A stretch of DNA of 29,606 nucleotides. Source: a virus. Both the position numbers and the translations under genes were made by a program. Under the pieces are notes generated by a model. It did no database searches. It saw only the letters and a list, made by a program, of their open reading frames with translations, and was not told where the DNA came from. The stretch's first letter is position 1; each line of letters starts with the position of its first letter. The stretch covers positions 1-29,606 of IMG/VR virus record IMGVR_UViG_3300047678_000820, one strand, 5' to 3'. Below, in pieces: positions 6,813-15,286 of this stretch.

Positions 6813-7199
6813 TTAATTGGCGTCGACGCTCTGCTGGTACTGCGCCATCCAGGACAGGGTGAGCGCGGGCAGCAGCACCTTCTGCTCCTGCAGCGCCTGG
6901 CACAGCGCGTGAAACGCCCGGTCGCTGGTGATCTCGGCCGGCGCGGTTTTCTGCCGCTTCGGCTCGATGGGCACCAGCACCTTGTTTTCGAGGCGGTAGG
7001 CGCCTGGGCGGTTATCGCAGTCGGGCGGCACCACCAGGTGCTCGTCCGTCACGGCGTCGGCGGCGATCTCCTTGACGCCCCAGAAGACGCCGTCGGCGTC
7101 GACGTCGGCCACGAAGACAGTGTTCGGCGTCTTGGCTTCCTCGGGCAGGGCCTCGATCGCCTCGGCGGCGGCTTCGGCGGCTTGCACTTGGTCGGTCAT
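6813..7199 (-). CDS. 128-aa protein between tail tip J and tail fibre
   Basis: Unrecognised, mostly acidic protein. The N-terminus is Ala/Glu-rich (MTDQVQAAEAAAEAIEALPE). The middle has TVFVADVDADGVFWGVKEI and a HLVVPPDCDNRPGAYRLE segment, and the C-terminus is a helical region that includes LLPALTLSWMAQYQQSV. The ATG at 7199 follows AAAGGAA. Small acidic proteins in this place are often fibre-associated chaperones or minor tail proteins (an inference from position only). The gene is bracketed on both sides by related heptamer-repeat hairpins, which sets it apart as a unit. Confidence 0.65.
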   Translation of the reverse strand: MTDQVQAAEAAAEAIEALPEEAKTPNTVFVADVDADGVFWGVKEIAADAVTDEHLVVPPDCDNRPGAYRLENKVLVPIEPKRQKTAPAEITSDRAFHALCQALQEQKVLLPALTLSWMAQYQQSVDAN

Positions 7200-7222
7200 G
7201 GCGTTTCCTTTGGAAAGTTGCG

Positions 7223-7291
7223 AGGACTAAGGACTAAGGACTGAGGCACTTCCTCTTAGTCCTGAGTCCTGAGTCCTCAGTCCTCAGTCCT
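7223..7291. repeat. Heptamer-repeat hairpin 2 (AGGACTR units)
   Basis: Left arm of three AGGACTA/AGGACTG units plus AGG (7223-7246), loop CACT, then a right arm of five complementary AGTCCTN units (7251-7291). It lies between the J stop (7298) and the 128-aa gene. It is a second, longer copy of the element at 6747-6808. Confidence 0.9.
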
Positions 7292-7297
7292 TGTTTT

Positions 7298-10200
7298 CTA
7301 CACAGGCACCTTCGCATCGACGCGCAGCGTGTCGACGGCGATGTTGTGGGTGGCCTGCGCGCTTGCCAGGTCGAGCCGGAAGCGCGCCGCGCGGCAGGTG
7401 AAGTCCGCCACGAAAAACGGCGCGTAAGGGCCCCATGTCGGCGCGCCGGCCGGATCGTCGGGCGTGGTGCTGATGTAGAGCACCGCATTGACGTCGTCGA
7501 CGCTGGAGCCGTCGAACAGGCCCCAGTCGTCCACGTTGTCCAGACGCGAGTCGATCAGATCGCCGGTGTCGAAGCCCGTGGAGCGGATGTCCGCCTCGAA
7601 GCGCCGGGTGGTAGAGCTCAACAGGTCGAGGTAGGTGTCGAACGCATAGCTGCCCGTCGCCGAGACGCCGCCCAGCGCGTCGATGAAGGGCCAGTCGTCC
7701 ACCAGCGCGGCCATGCTGTCCACCGTCGCCCTGCTGTCCAGCTGGATCGAGGTGCCGACCAGCGCCACGTTGGACTTGGCGCCGGTGAACGTCGGGTGCT
7801 GGATGCTCGATCCCACCGTGGTGAAGCCCGTCACCAGGCCTTCGGTCGCCACAAAGCTCACGGCGTTGAGCGAGTAGTTGCCGGAACTGTCCACGGCCTT
7901 CGCCATGTAAGTGCCGGTCATCAGCGGCACGAAGCCCTGCACGTCGGAGCCCGTGAACTCGCCGACGATGATGCCGTCGCTCCAGACGACGCCCGTCGTG
8001 TTCGGGTTGTGGCGGATCACGATCGTGCCGCCCACCTGCACGTCGAGATCCGCCGCCGGCGTCCACTGCGCCAGGCCGAACCCGGCCGACTTGATGACGC
8101 TGAAGCCGCCGACGTCCGCCGGCGGCGCGGTCTTGCCGTAGATCTCCTGCGTAAGCGTCGCGGCCACGCTGGGAATGCCCAGCGCGTTGAGCTGCTTGAC
8201 CGAGAACGTGTACAGGTCCGGCAGCAGGTCGTCGATCTCGATGGTCTGCGACACCAGCTCGGGCAGCGTCACCCAGTTGCCCACGCTGCCGCGGTAAGCC
8301 ACCACGTAGCGGCCGGTGGTGCCCTCCCAGGACAGCGTCACCCGTGTGCCCACGGCGTTGACGCCGGCAAGGCAGAGCTGCTCGCTCGCGCTCAGGTTCG
8401 TCGGCGGATCGGGCATGGCGCCGATCGTCGACGTCGTCGGGATCTCCAGCACCAGGTCCTGCTCGACCGCGTCGAACTTGGACTCGTTGTAGGCGAGCGC
8501 CATCACCTGCAGCGTGGACTTGTCGGGCTGGGTGACCGCGATCACGCGCCACACTTCCGGCTCGAGCGTGGATGCGGCCAGGATCCAGGCCGCCTGCGCG
8601 GACGGCGCCACACTGAACGGCGTGACCGGGTTGAGCACGCTCGTGCTGCCGGGTGCGTTGCCGAGATCCCGCGATTGCAGCGTGCCGTCGGCCGCCATCA
8701 CGTACAGCGTGTAGACCGGGCCGAGCGTGATCGTCACGGGCGAGTCGATCGTCACGGCCGTGGTGGTGGCGCTCACCACGCGGCCGCCGACGCGGGAGCC
8801 GGACCGGATCGGGTCCGACGTCTTGATGATGGCCCCCGGATACACCAGGATGCCCTCGAGCCCCGTGCGGAAGGTGACGGTCTCCGTCTCCATCCGCTCG
8901 CTGTAGAGCATCCAGCGGCCGACCCGGTGCGCCTGACCGCGGGACGTGCAGCCAAACGCCAGCGTCTCGCCCTGCACCACGCCGTAGCGGGCGATCCCGG
9001 CCAGATCCTCGACGTACTCGACCTTCTGCTGGTAAGCGTCCGACGGATCGTTCCAGGCCACGATCGCGACCGTGTGGCGGGTGTTCCGGGCGCTGCCCTC
9101 GTACTTGAACTGCCCGTCGATCACGTTGGAGCGGTTGAACAGCATTACCGCATCGGACGGCCGGTCCTGCACGGCCGTGATCGCGCCCGAGCTCCAGTAC
9201 GCCATGCCCCGGAAGATCGAGGCCATGTTGTTGATGACGGTGTAGGCCTCGGCGCGCTCCTGCAGATACAGGTTGCAGGTGAACCGCGGCTCCAGGCCGC
9301 CGAAGCCATCGCTGACCAGCTCGTCGCAATACTGGGCGATTTCGTAGAGCGACCACTTGTCGATCTGCGACGCATCGACGAACGCGCCGAGGCCGTAGCG
9401 CTCCGACGTCAGCATGTCGTAGAAGCACCACGCCGGATTGTCCGTCCAGGCGATCTGGAAGTTGCCGTCCCATACGCCCGTGTAGACGCGCGTCGTGGCG
9501 TTGTAATTGCTCGGCACCTGCACCCGCATGCCGCGGATGTGAAACGCGCGCGACGGAATGCCGCTGAACTGCTGCGCGTCGACCTGCGTGGCCACGATCG
9601 CCGAATTCGGAAACGTCAGCTTCTGATCGATGATCTCCGTGTAGCTGCTGAAGAACGTCCGGTTCACGACGTTCGTGGTCAGGCTGTCCGCCGTGATGCG
9701 CCGCACGCGGATATCCCACGGCGGACTGCCGGTCAGCTCCACCCGGTAGCTGCGGTTGTAGCGCGTGGTGGTTTTGCCGGCGATCGTGTCGAGGACCTGC
9801 TGCACGAACCCGCCGCCGTTCGACTGCAGGTCGATCGCGATCTGCACCGACGTGCCGGACAAGTCCCCGGTGGTCACGTTGGCGCTGGTCAGCTGCGGAA
9901 TCGCCAGCGTGATCCGCGCCGCGTTGACGTTGACGTTGGTGATCTGGCGCGTGACCGACAGCGCCTTGGTCACCTCGACGCCGACCGCCACCTCATTCTG
10001 CGACGAGGGAAAGCCCTCGATGTAGGTCTGGCCCTGCGTGCCGGTGCGGGAGTCCACCACGACGCCGGTGAAGTTGAACGAGCCGTCGCCGTTCTGCAGC
10101 GGCACGCCGTCGAAATATACCGACTGCAGACCGTTGACGAGTCCCTGGATCTCACCTTCCGACACGAGGTCCAGCACCGTCGCGTACTGGCGCGAGCGCA

Positions 10201-10324
10201 GGCTGTCCGGGGCCTCCACCGGCGCGCGCGTGGAGCCGCCGCTGTTGCTGCCGCCCTTGCCGCCGGCGCCCCGCACGGCGGCCGCCACCGCGAGCGGCAG
10301 CTTCTTCTTGCGCGGAATCCTCAC
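7298..10324 (-). CDS. J: Tail tip / host specificity protein J
   Basis: A 1008-aa central tail-tip protein of the lambda J type, which closes the distal tail and helps contact the receptor. It begins with a GTG at 10324 overlapping the gpI stop (GTGA), then a basic start and a Gly/Ser linker. A conserved J domain begins near residue 38 (APDSLRSRQYATVLDLVSEG). The middle carries the tip core with VERTICAL order typical of the family: DGVPLQNGDG, WDIRVRRIT, SEIG-type strands and YWSSGAITAVQDRP. A fibronectin type III-like segment spans about 636-725 and a second about 730-815. The C-terminus (about 860-1008) is a beta-rich domain likely to meet the fibre. It ends six bases before a heptamer-repeat hairpin. 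Confidence 0.92.
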   Translation of the reverse strand: MRIPRKKKLPLAVAAAVRGAGGKGGSNSGGSTRAPVEAPDSLRSRQYATVLDLVSEGEIQGLVNGLQSVYFDGVPLQNGDGSFNFTGVVVDSRTGTQGQTYIEGFPSSQNEVAVGVEVTKALSVTRQITNVNVNAARITLAIPQLTSANVTTGDLSGTSVQIAIDLQSNGGGFVQQVLDTIAGKTTTRYNRSYRVELTGSPPWDIRVRRITADSLTTNVVNRTFFSSYTEIIDQKLTFPNSAIVATQVDAQQFSGIPSRAFHIRGMRVQVPSNYNATTRVYTGVWDGNFQIAWTDNPAWCFYDMLTSERYGLGAFVDASQIDKWSLYEIAQYCDELVSDGFGGLEPRFTCNLYLQERAEAYTVINNMASIFRGMAYWSSGAITAVQDRPSDAVMLFNRSNVIDGQFKYEGSARNTRHTVAIVAWNDPSDAYQQKVEYVEDLAGIARYGVVQGETLAFGCTSRGQAHRVGRWMLYSERMETETVTFRTGLEGILVYPGAIIKTSDPIRSGSRVGGRVVSATTTAVTIDSPVTITLGPVYTLYVMAADGTLQSRDLGNAPGSTSVLNPVTPFSVAPSAQAAWILAASTLEPEVWRVIAVTQPDKSTLQVMALAYNESKFDAVEQDLVLEIPTTSTIGAMPDPPTNLSASEQLCLAGVNAVGTRVTLSWEGTTGRYVVAYRGSVGNWVTLPELVSQTIEIDDLLPDLYTFSVKQLNALGIPSVAATLTQEIYGKTAPPADVGGFSVIKSAGFGLAQWTPAADLDVQVGGTIVIRHNPNTTGVVWSDGIIVGEFTGSDVQGFVPLMTGTYMAKAVDSSGNYSLNAVSFVATEGLVTGFTTVGSSIQHPTFTGAKSNVALVGTSIQLDSRATVDSMAALVDDWPFIDALGGVSATGSYAFDTYLDLLSSTTRRFEADIRSTGFDTGDLIDSRLDNVDDWGLFDGSSVDDVNAVLYISTTPDDPAGAPTWGPYAPFFVADFTCRAARFRLDLASAQATHNIAVDTLRVDAKVPV

Positions 10325-10902
10325 GGCAGCGGTTCCGTCTGGATCCCGGCAGAGATCACCTGCGAGCCGACGCGCAGCTCGCCGTAGCAGATCGGCACGC
10401 AGTTGCCCTGCCCGCTGGTGTTGACCGCCCCGTTGAACGAATAGCTCGGGCGGTTGTTCGCGGCCTCGTTCTGCGACACCTTGGGCTTCGGCGCCGAGAA
10501 CAGCAGCTCCGAGACGCCGCTGAACAGCAGGCTCGCGCCCATGCTCATGAGCGGCGTGCCGGCACCGAAGCCGAAGTAACTCAGGATCGCGCCGACGATG
10601 ATCAACACGATGCCGGCGATGATCTTGAACACCGCGCCGCCGCCGGCGATCACGGGCACGATGCGGATCACCTTGCGGCCCGTGCGCAGCTGCAGATCGT
10701 CCACCGCCAGGCCTTCGGCGCCGGCGAACACCTTGTAACCGGGCTCGGAGTAGCGCTGCAGGTGGTCGCGGAAGCCCCGGATCTGGGAGCACAGCGCCCG
10801 CAGGGCCTGCGCCGGCGAATGGACGGCGAAGCGGTGGACGCGGCCGAACTTGATGCCCAGTACGCCGTGCAGCCGGATCTCCGTCAGGGTTGCGGTGTGC
10901 AT
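10321..10902 (-). CDS. I: Tail assembly protein I
   Basis: A 193-aa homologue of lambda gpI, needed for tail-tip assembly. It starts with MHTATLTEIRLHGVLG and has a ubiquitin-like beta-grasp N-terminal half. A hydrophobic, glycine-rich segment follows (about 100-130, with FKIIAGIVLIIVGAILSYFG), then a C-terminal NRPSYSFNGAVNTSGQGN and PICYGELRVGS stretch typical of the family. The start at 10902 overlaps the end of gpK by 19 bases and the stop overlaps the J start. Confidence 0.85.
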   Translation of the reverse strand: MHTATLTEIRLHGVLGIKFGRVHRFAVHSPAQALRALCSQIRGFRDHLQRYSEPGYKVFAGAEGLAVDDLQLRTGRKVIRIVPVIAGGGAVFKIIAGIVLIIVGAILSYFGFGAGTPLMSMGASLLFSGVSELLFSAPKPKVSQNEAANNRPSYSFNGAVNTSGQGNCVPICYGELRVGSQVISAGIQTEPLP

Positions 10903-11606
10903 AGCGTCTGATGCCGCGCGGCAAAACGAAGGCACTTCGCCCAGTGGCCGCCGAAGACGGCCCGGCGCGACAGGGTGCGCATCGGGTGGTGCAGCATCAC
11001 GCCCTCGCCCAGGTAGAGCGCGCAATGGTTCGGCACGTCCGCGCCGATCTGCATGACGAGCAGGTCATACTTCCGCAGTTCCCCGGACACCTTCACGAAC
11101 CCGGCCGCGGCCAGGTGCTGCTCGAAGAGGTCCTCGCCGCCGCGGTCCCAGCCTTCGCGCCGCGGGAAGTCCGGCAGCGTCAGCCCCACCTCTTCCATCA
11201 GCGCATCGCGCACCAGCGCCCAGCAGTCGTGCACCCCGTGCACGAAGGCGCGGCCCAGCAGCGGCGCGCGGTAGCCGGTGGCCTCGAACATGAAGTGACT
11301 GCCGACCGGATGGTTCACGATCAGCCAGGGCAGTCCGGACGCCTCGCAGCCGGCCTTGTCCGCCGGCGACGGGATCGGCGGGATCCCGACGTGCGAGTGC
11401 GCGATCGCCACGATCCGGCCGGCGTCTTCGGCGGCCGCGAAGTCCAGCCCGTGGATCTCGAACTGCTGGCCGTCCTGGGCGACGTTGCGGCAGGCGTAGT
11501 ACTGCTGCGCGCCCTCGACGTCGACGATGACACCGCAGCACTCGCGCGGCGCTTCGCGGGCGGCGTGCGCGAGCACGGCGGCCAGCGTGGCGGGTTGCAG
11601 GTTCAT
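10884..11606 (-). CDS. K: Tail tip peptidase K (JAMM plus NlpC/P60)
   Basis: A 240-aa lambda gpK homologue with two enzymatic domains. The N-terminal JAB/MPN domain has Glu22 (APRECCG) and the HxHx7SxxD zinc motif at 70-83 (HSHVGIPPIPSPAD). The C-terminal NlpC/P60 domain has a catalytic Cys128 (HDCWALVRD) and a His at 194 (NHCALYLGEG). These domains are thought to act in tail assembly and in local cell-wall digestion during DNA entry. All key residues are present. The ATG at 11606 overlaps the gpL stop (ATGA). Confidence 0.92.
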   Translation of the reverse strand: MNLQPATLAAVLAHAAREAPRECCGVIVDVEGAQQYYACRNVAQDGQQFEIHGLDFAAAEDAGRIVAIAHSHVGIPPIPSPADKAGCEASGLPWLIVNHPVGSHFMFEATGYRAPLLGRAFVHGVHDCWALVRDALMEEVGLTLPDFPRREGWDRGGEDLFEQHLAAAGFVKVSGELRKYDLLVMQIGADVPNHCALYLGEGVMLHHPMRTLSRRAVFGGHWAKCLRFAARHQTLCTPQP

Positions 11607-12298
11607 TTGATCAGGCTCGTGGCGGGGAACCCGCCATAGGGCAGCGGCGCGGTGGCGCCGAAGCGCAGCTTGCAGCTCGCCAGCCGCTTGCCGCACTGGT
11701 CCCGCGACAGGTCGGTGGTGGCGACATCGTTCAGGTCGGCCTTGGCGCCCCCCGCGTAGCTGCACTCGGCCGAGCGGTACCGCCAGGTGCAGACGTTGGC
11801 CACCACCTGCCGGCGCGGCAGGGCAAGGCCGGGCCAGTCGAACGCGCTGACCAGCTCGAGCTCGACCTGCAGGTTGTTCTCGTTGGACTTGCGGTTGACG
11901 AAGAACACGTCGTCGGGCCACGCCTGCGTCGGATCCGCCGACGGATTGACGCCGCCCGGATAGTTGACGGCGTCGAGATACTTGTAGAGCGTGCGGCGGC
12001 GCGTGACCTTGGCGCCGATCAGGTCGTCGTAAGTGCGCAGCAGGCCGCCGAACAGGCCCGAGACGTTGGCCGCCACCAGCTTCGGCGTGGGCAACTGCCC
12101 GCGGCCGCTGAGATCGAAGCCGGAGCCTTCCACCGGGAAGCGGGTGTAGATCTGCCCCTGCCAGGTGATGTCGGTCTGCAGGACGTTCAGGCCCGACGAG
12201 ATGTAGACCGGCGTGCCGCCCAGGGCGGTCGGGTCGATGACGTAGAACTCGAGCAGCGTGCCCGGTGCAAACGTCTGGACATCCGCAACGAGCGTCAC
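11603..12298 (-). CDS. L: Minor tail protein L
   Basis: A 231-aa lambda gpL homologue, part of the tail-tip complex. It starts with GTG at 12298, overlapping the gpM stop (GTGA). The N-terminal half has TLLEFYVIDPTALGG and the TWQGQIYTRFPVEGSGF stretch of the family. The C-terminal part carries four cysteines in VCTWRYRSAECSY and DQCGKRLASCKLRF. In lambda gpL relatives the conserved cysteines bind an iron-sulphur cluster, and the same pattern is preserved here. Confidence 0.9.
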   Translation of the reverse strand: MTLVADVQTFAPGTLLEFYVIDPTALGGTPVYISSGLNVLQTDITWQGQIYTRFPVEGSGFDLSGRGQLPTPKLVAANVSGLFGGLLRTYDDLIGAKVTRRRTLYKYLDAVNYPGGVNPSADPTQAWPDDVFFVNRKSNENNLQVELELVSAFDWPGLALPRRQVVANVCTWRYRSAECSYAGGAKADLNDVATTDLSRDQCGKRLASCKLRFGATAPLPYGGFPATSLIK

Positions 12299-12624
12299 TC
12301 GAACACCTGGTCGAAGGTGGCGTTCAGGGTGTTGTTGTTGACGCCGCTGAAGCCGCGCGACCAGGACCGGCAGACGACCTTGATCTCGCTTTTGCCGGGC
12401 GGCGTCCAGGTGAACGCCGTGACGCCGGCCTTGAGCTCGAAGAAGGCCTCGATCGCCGCGACGTCGGTGTCGCCGCGCGTGAACACGACGTTCCAGCTTT
12501 GCGGATTGGCGTTGATGCCGTCCTGCACGCGCTGCTCGTAGCCGTCGCCGTAGGGTGCCACCAGGACGCGCGGCTGCCGGCGCAGCTGCGTCGCGGCGCT
12601 GACGTTGTAGGTAAAGTCGCTCAT
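12295..12624 (-). CDS. M: Minor tail protein M
   Basis: A 109-aa homologue of lambda gpM, a tail-tip component. The family pattern is clear: PRVLVAPYGDGYEQRVQDG near residues 19-37, NPQSWNVVFT, then FTWTPPGKSEIKVVC and a C-terminal DQVFE. The ATG at 12624 overlaps the tape measure stop (ATGA) and its stop overlaps the GTG of gpL. Confidence 0.9.
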   Translation of the reverse strand: MSDFTYNVSAATQLRRQPRVLVAPYGDGYEQRVQDGINANPQSWNVVFTRGDTDVAAIEAFFELKAGVTAFTWTPPGKSEIKVVCRSWSRGFSGVNNNTLNATFDQVFE

Positions 12625-14438
12625 CGCGCGCCCAGCAGACCGCCCGGCTTCTGCTGCTCGACCAGCACCTCACGCGCCGTCGAGGCCATGTAGGGCCGCA
12701 GCGCCATCAGCGTTGTCTGCAGGTCGTTGCCATCGCCGCCGCCGTCGGTGGTGATGTAGAAGTTCTGCGTCAGCGACGCCCCGCCGCCGTTGGGCACCAC
12801 CGTCCCGCCGCCGGCGCCGGACCACACGACCTCCGGCCCGCGCTCGCCCACGACGTTCCAGGTGTTCGGCTTCATCTGGCCACCGTCGGCGAAGAAGCCG
12901 CTGATCCAGGACCCCACCGAGCTCGCCGCGCTGCCGATCCAGCCGCCGATCCCGCCACCCGGCGCTTGCGAAGGCACGCCGCCGCCCTTGTCCTTGCCGA
13001 AGCCCATCAGGTCGCCGAGATAGTCGGCGCCGGCCTGAAACGCCTTGCGCGCCAGCATCTGCTCGATGTCCTTCAGCAGCCCCCGCATCACGTCGGAGAG
13101 CTTGCCGCCGCTGACGATGGCCTGTGAGAACGCGCTTTGCATGGTGATGGCGAAGTCGTGGTATAGGTCCTTCATCTCGTCGACCTGGTTCTTGATCTTT
13201 TCCTGCGCCTCGTAGGTGCCGTTCAGCATCTTGTCGGTCTTGTCGTAGGCCTCCTGCCGCAACGCCTCGGCGTCGAGCGTGGAGAGCAGCCCGGCCTCTT
13301 CCAGCTCGTTGATGAGCAGGAGCTGCTCGCGGATTTTTTCCAGCGGGTCCAGCGATTCGCGCAGGGCCTTGGCCTGTTCCTGCTGGCGCTTGATGGCGTC
13401 GTCCGCGGTTTTGTTGGCGTCGTCTTCCATCTGCTGGCGTTTCATGGCGGCCATGGCGAGCAGGTCGTCGAGCGACAGGCCGGCCTTGCCACGGCCGCCG
13501 CCCGAGGCACCCCCGGACAAGATGCCGGACAGCGCTTTCTCGTTGATGGGCGCGCCGCTCGCCGCGGCGGCGGCCGCGCCGGCCTTGGGCGTCGTCTGCT
13601 CGAACAGCGCGGCCGTGCGCTTGTCCCAGTCGCCGCCGACGGTGGCGCCCATGAAGGCGTAGAAATACTTGTTCAGCTCCAGGAACAGCGCCTTCAGACG
13701 GTTGGCGCCCGGCTCGGCGCGGGCCAGCGCCGCGGCGGTTTCGGTGAGCGCGGGCACCGCCTGCGCCATCAGGGAGATGCCGAGCTGCTCGCCGGCCATC
13801 TTGAGCAGCGTGAGGTTGTCCTTCAACTGGTTGGCCTGCGCGGCGGTCTCGCCGCTCATCACGAGGCCCATGCGCTGCGCGGCGGCCTTGGCTTCCTCGG
13901 CCTGGTTGGCGACGAGGATCATCTGGTCGCCGGCCTTGCCGAAGGCCTCCTTGAACACGGCGACCTTGAGCGAGGCGTCCTGGATGCCGGCGGCCTTCTG
14001 CAGGAACTGTTCGAGCGCGACTTCGGGCCCCTGCGTGATGTCCACGCCGACGGCCTGCATGATCTGGCCCATCTTGCTGGTCTCGTCGCGCGCCTCGACC
14101 AGGTGCTGGTTGAACTTGCCCACCGACGTCGCCACGGACTCGAAGTCGACGTCGGCCAGCTTGGCCGCCACGCGCAGGCCGGAGAGCGCCTCCACCGAAA
14201 TGCCGGTGCGCTGGTTCAGCTTGTTCAGTTCGTCCCCGAGGGTCAGGACGTGGTCGATCATCGACCTGATGCCGAGGATGATGGCGGAGCCACCGAGCAC
14301 GCTCTTCACGTTCTCGAAGGCGCGGCCCATGTCGGCCGCCGTGCGCTGCACGGTGTTCTTGGCGGCGTCCATGTCGCGCTGCAGGCGCGCGACGTTGGCG
14401 CTCATCTCGACGACGAGGGTGCCGATCGTGGTGGCCAT
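12621..14438 (-). CDS. H: Tail tape measure protein
   Basis: A 605-aa tail-length determinant. The N-terminus has the family-type TIGTLVVEMSANVARLQRDM followed by a long helical region to about 250, with an Ala/Gly-rich break at about 285-325. Coiled coils lie at about 330-450 (QRQQEQAKALRESLDPLEK). The C-terminus is the lambda-H type end: a glycine-rich stretch, then GFFADGGQMKPNTWNVVGERGPEVV. If the lambda ratio holds (853 residues for a tail of roughly 150 nm), the tail would be near 100 nm. It starts two bases after the chaperone GT stop, as expected for this gene order. Confidence 0.92.
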   Translation of the reverse strand: MATTIGTLVVEMSANVARLQRDMDAAKNTVQRTAADMGRAFENVKSVLGGSAIILGIRSMIDHVLTLGDELNKLNQRTGISVEALSGLRVAAKLADVDFESVATSVGKFNQHLVEARDETSKMGQIMQAVGVDITQGPEVALEQFLQKAAGIQDASLKVAVFKEAFGKAGDQMILVANQAEEAKAAAQRMGLVMSGETAAQANQLKDNLTLLKMAGEQLGISLMAQAVPALTETAAALARAEPGANRLKALFLELNKYFYAFMGATVGGDWDKRTAALFEQTTPKAGAAAAAASGAPINEKALSGILSGGASGGGRGKAGLSLDDLLAMAAMKRQQMEDDANKTADDAIKRQQEQAKALRESLDPLEKIREQLLLINELEEAGLLSTLDAEALRQEAYDKTDKMLNGTYEAQEKIKNQVDEMKDLYHDFAITMQSAFSQAIVSGGKLSDVMRGLLKDIEQMLARKAFQAGADYLGDLMGFGKDKGGGVPSQAPGGGIGGWIGSAASSVGSWISGFFADGGQMKPNTWNVVGERGPEVVWSGAGGGTVVPNGGGASLTQNFYITTDGGGDGNDLQTTLMALRPYMASTAREVLVEQQKPGGLLGAR

Positions 14439-14440
14439 AA

Positions 14441-15183
14441 TCAGGACTCGCTTTGTGCGTGTATCGTCGCCAGCGCTACGCGGTCGAGCGCCAGCAGGAT
14501 CTCGGCTTCCCAGCCGGTCAGGGGCACGCCGTGCACCTGTTGCCAGGCCGCGAGGTCCGCGTAGGTGAGCGGATTCGGGCCGAAACCGTTACTGCCGCGC
14601 GCCGCCGACAGCGCGGCGAAGGCCTCCCACAGGGCCGCCACCGCGGGCGGCAGCGGCGGCGCCACCAGCTCGTCGGGCACGCGGCCCGACGCCGCGGCGG
14701 CGGCCTGCAGGTGCTCGCCCAACGTGCAGCCGTCGGGCTGCCGGCGGGCCAGGCGGGCGTGATGCCGGGCGTACGCGATCAGGCACTCCCGGAGGTCTTG
14801 ATAAAAACCTCCTGCTGCTCCAGCGCGGCGGCCAGTTGCGCGCGCAGCCAAGCCAGCTCGGGCCGGGCGTAGAGCTCGCGCGCGGCGGCTTCCGAAAACG
14901 CCACCGGCTGGCCGTCGTCGGCGATGCCCTCCCAGCCGAGCGTGCAGGCGGCCAGCACCTCGATGGTCTCGGCTTCGTCTTCCTCCGGATCGCCGAACAC
15001 GACGCGGCCGGCTTTCTGGTACTGGGCGCGCAGTTGCCGCTGGCGCTTCCACTTCAGCGCCTTGCGCGTGGGGTGCTCGGGCCCGGCGAGCGTGACGCGC
15101 GCGCCGGTGGGCTGGTTGGTAAGCGGGTGGACGATGTCCACGGAGGCGGTCTGCGCCTGGGTGATGCTGTCGAGATCCAACAT
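14441..15183 (-). CDS. Tail assembly chaperone GT (frameshift product)
   Basis: Predicted 247-aa fusion made when ribosomes slip back one base near 14803. Residues 1-127 are the upstream chaperone and the last 120 come from the -1 frame, which stays open to 14441 and has no good start codon of its own. The extension begins YQDLRECLIAYARHH and contains NPLTYADLAAWQQVHG and TGWEAEILLALDRVALA near its end, a pattern seen in the T-part of chaperones. It ends directly before the tape measure. In lambda, GT bridges tape measure and tube subunits during tail assembly. Confidence 0.75.
14779..15183 (-). CDS. G: Tail assembly chaperone G
   Basis: The 134-aa product made without frameshifting. The start is ATG 15183 because AAGGAG lies at a good distance and the longer upstream extension is out of place. 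It begins MLDLDSITQAQTASVDIV and contains GARVTLAGPEHPTRK and a helical C-terminus with AAARELYARPELAWLRAQLA. It lies between tail tube and tape measure genes, the invariable place of the G/GT chaperones. The frame ends with IKTSGSA shortly after the slip site. Confidence 0.8.
   Translation of the reverse strand: MLDLDSITQAQTASVDIVHPLTNQPTGARVTLAGPEHPTRKALKWKRQRQLRAQYQKAGRVVFGDPEEDEAETIEVLAACTLGWEGIADDGQPVAFSEAAARELYARPELAWLRAQLAAALEQQEVFIKTSGSA
14791..14812 (-). promoter_or_regulatory. Candidate -1 frameshift site with flanking inverted repeat
   Basis: On the minus strand the zero-frame codons are GAG GTT TTT ATC. Slipping back one base on the U-run (14803-14807) gives TAT CAA in the T frame. 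The run lies inside an inverted repeat, GGAGGT (14812-14807) and ACCTCC (14796-14791), with a ten-base loop. GGAGG could also act as an internal ribosome-pausing site. The heptamer is not the canonical lambda G GGA AAG. Confidence 0.65.
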
Positions 15184-15209
15184 GAAAGGCTCCTTGGAAC
15201 GAACGGAAC

Positions 15210-15275
15210 GTCCCGCCACCGGCCGCCCCGGGCGCGCCGAGGAAACGCGCCGGAAAGGGCCGCCGGGGGCGGGAC
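15210..15275 (-). terminator. Strong hairpin between tail tube and chaperone genes
   Basis: Arms 15210-15228 and 15257-15275 pair over 19 bases with two mismatches, enclosing an inner GGCGCG/CGCGCC stem. There is no U-run, so it is an attenuator, a processing signal or an mRNA-stabilising hairpin rather than a proven terminator. Confidence 0.55.
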
Positions 15276-15286
15276 GCGGGGCAGGC

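Noticed and set aside
6747-7291. A CRISPR array from the regularly repeated AGGACT units
   Set aside because: The units are seven bases long without spacers and form inverted arms.
7346-10387. A 1013-codon open frame on the plus strand
   Set aside because: It lies opposite the J gene, has Arg/His/Val/Ala-biased low-complexity content and no known domain. It is a GC-rich shadow frame.
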